DNA of 5,403 bases from a bacterium (lineage in GTDB: Bacteria; Krumholzibacteriota; Krumholzibacteria; LZORAL124-64-63): the NCBI GenBank assembly GCA_003646045.1, contig QNDV01000197.1, positions 1 through 5,403 of the forward strand, written 5' to 3'. Of the stretch, positions 4,547 through 5,403 are shown in pieces. The translations under genes were made by a program, and so were the position numbers. Positions within the stretch are counted from its first letter, which is position 1, and every line of letters begins with the position of its first letter. Under the pieces are notes generated by a model, which ran no database searches, was not told where the DNA came from, and saw only the letters and a list, made by a program, of their open reading frames with translations.

Positions 4547-5403
4547 ATGAAACGCATCATCCTGCTGCTGGCCGCCCTGCTGCTGGCCACACCACTTCTG
4601 ATCGGAACGACCCTCGCGGCGACCATCACCATCGTCAACGTCGACGGTGCGGGCGAGGGCTTCAACGACAACACCCCCGCGGCTCCCGTGGGAGGCAATC
4701 CGGGTACGACCATCGGCCAACAACGGCTGAACCTCTTCCAGCACGCGGCCGGCATCTGGGGAGGGCTGCTGGACAGCACCGTGGAAATCCGGGTCGAATC
4801 CAGTTTCGACGCCTTGAGCTGCGATGCCGGCAGCGCCGTGCTGGGCAGCGCTGGTCCCATGTACGTGGACCGTGACTTCACCAACGCCGAATGGGCGGGT
4901 ACCTGGTACCATGTCGCTCTGGGCAGCAAGCGCGCGGGCAGTGACCTGGTGGCCGGAGGCAACGATATCCGGGCCCGCTTCAACAGCGACATCGACAACA
5001 ACGAGAATTGCCTCAGCGGCACCAACTGGTACTACGGCTTCGACGGCAACGAGGGCGGCGACGTGGAACTGCTGCCGGTGCTGCTGCACGAGATGGGCCA
5101 CGGCCTGGGCTTCAGTACCCTGGTGGACGAAGACACCGGCGCCGAGTTCAACGGCCTGCCCGACACCTACGAGCGCCATATCCTGGACAACACCACGGGT
5201 CTGCACTGGCCTGACATGACCGCCGGACAGCGCGTCACCTCGGCCATCAACAGCGGCAACCTGGTGTGGGACGGAGACGGCGTCACCGGCGCCTCCGGCT
5301 ATTTCCTGGAAGGCGAACCCAAGCTCTTCAACAACGCACCCGGCGGACTGCCGGCCACCATGGCGGTCGGGCTGGCTTCTTTCGGTCCTCCCGTGACCTC
5401 GCC
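4547..5403 (+). CDS. Secreted zinc-metalloprotease-like protein, N-terminal 285 residues (runs off the edge)
   Basis: The frame is open from ATG 4547 to the window end with no stop. A clear signal peptide (KR, then a Leu/Ala-rich core to about residue 24, cleavage near TLA|A) marks it as exported. The zinc-binding signature is HEMGHGLGF, with His181 and His185 as ligands and Glu182 as the catalytic base. The metzincin third ligand (HEXXHXXGXXH) is absent: position 191 is Thr. The following LPDTYERHIL (204-213) supplies Asp206 and His211 as possible alternative ligands. Cys92 and Cys155 could form a disulfide. The sequences after the motif (LDNTTG, NSGNLVWDG, VGLASFGPP) resemble bacterial secreted proteins annotated as PA-domain proteins, in which a protease-associated domain follows this point; here it would lie beyond the edge. 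It forms a coupled pair with the 4114 gene. Protease activity is probable but not proven by the visible part. Confidence 0.85.
   Translation, partial: MKRIILLLAALLLATPLLIGTTLAATITIVNVDGAGEGFNDNTPAAPVGGNPGTTIGQQRLNLFQHAAGIWGGLLDSTVEIRVESSFDALSCDAGSAVLGSAGPMYVDRDFTNAEWAGTWYHVALGSKRAGSDLVAGGNDIRARFNSDIDNNENCLSGTNWYYGFDGNEGGDVELLPVLLHEMGHGLGFSTLVDEDTGAEFNGLPDTYERHILDNTTGLHWPDMTAGQRVTSAINSGNLVWDGDGVTGASGYFLEGEPKLFNNAPGGLPATMAVGLASFGPPVTS

Noticed and set aside
4120..5025. 301-codon minus-strand open frame opposite the small-protein/protease pair
   Set aside because: The plus strand has coupled genes with ribosome sites, signal peptides and a zinc motif. The reverse frame is a GC-rich shadow.

Overview
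The window is GC-rich and densely coded. It holds parts or all of seven protein-coding genes, two of them cut by the window edges. No rRNA, tRNA, CRISPR array or intact transposase was seen. The best taxonomic clue is the secreted protein at 2077-3000, whose C-terminal tail carries a PNPFNP motif and a FlgD-like Ig fold. Such tails are abundant in FCB-related candidate phyla (Eisenbacteria-, Krumholzibacteriota- or Latescibacteria-like lineages). With the GC-rich coding style this suggests an uncultured Gram-negative bacterium, probably from an environmental metagenome. That is an inference; no marker gene here settles it.

Layout. At the left edge the N-terminal 39 residues of a small RRM RNA-binding protein lie on the minus strand (1-119). 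Upstream of it is a gene-free stretch of about 440 bases with a 14-bp direct repeat and a perfect 8-bp hairpin. Plus-strand genes follow: a small basic secreted protein with two Trp-Gly-Trp motifs (557-967) closed by a terminator-like hairpin, then a ten-helix EamA/DMT transporter (1163-2056) behind a good sigma70-like promoter. The transporter converges on a minus-strand secreted Spondin_N protein with a TTG start (2077-3000). That gene is separated from the next plus-strand gene by a 226-base divergent region with a striking 57-nt imperfect palindrome and a consensus TATAAT box. The next gene is a 259-aa iron-sulfur protein (3227-4006) with one full and one three-Cys ferredoxin motif plus further conserved Cys motifs. 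The window ends with a tightly coupled pair: a 143-aa exported protein (4114-4545) and, one base later, a secreted zinc-metalloprotease-like protein with an HEMGHGLGF motif that runs off the right edge (4547-5403+).

How they fit together. Four of the seven genes encode exported proteins, so the region is rich in cell-envelope and secretome functions. The only clear operon is the 4114/4547 pair. The other genes look like single transcription units. I see no defence island or phage module. The most noteworthy items are the bacterial F-spondin-domain protein with its bacterial sorting-type tail, the coupled small-protein/protease cassette, the cysteine-rich iron-sulfur protein, and the long palindrome in the divergent promoter region.
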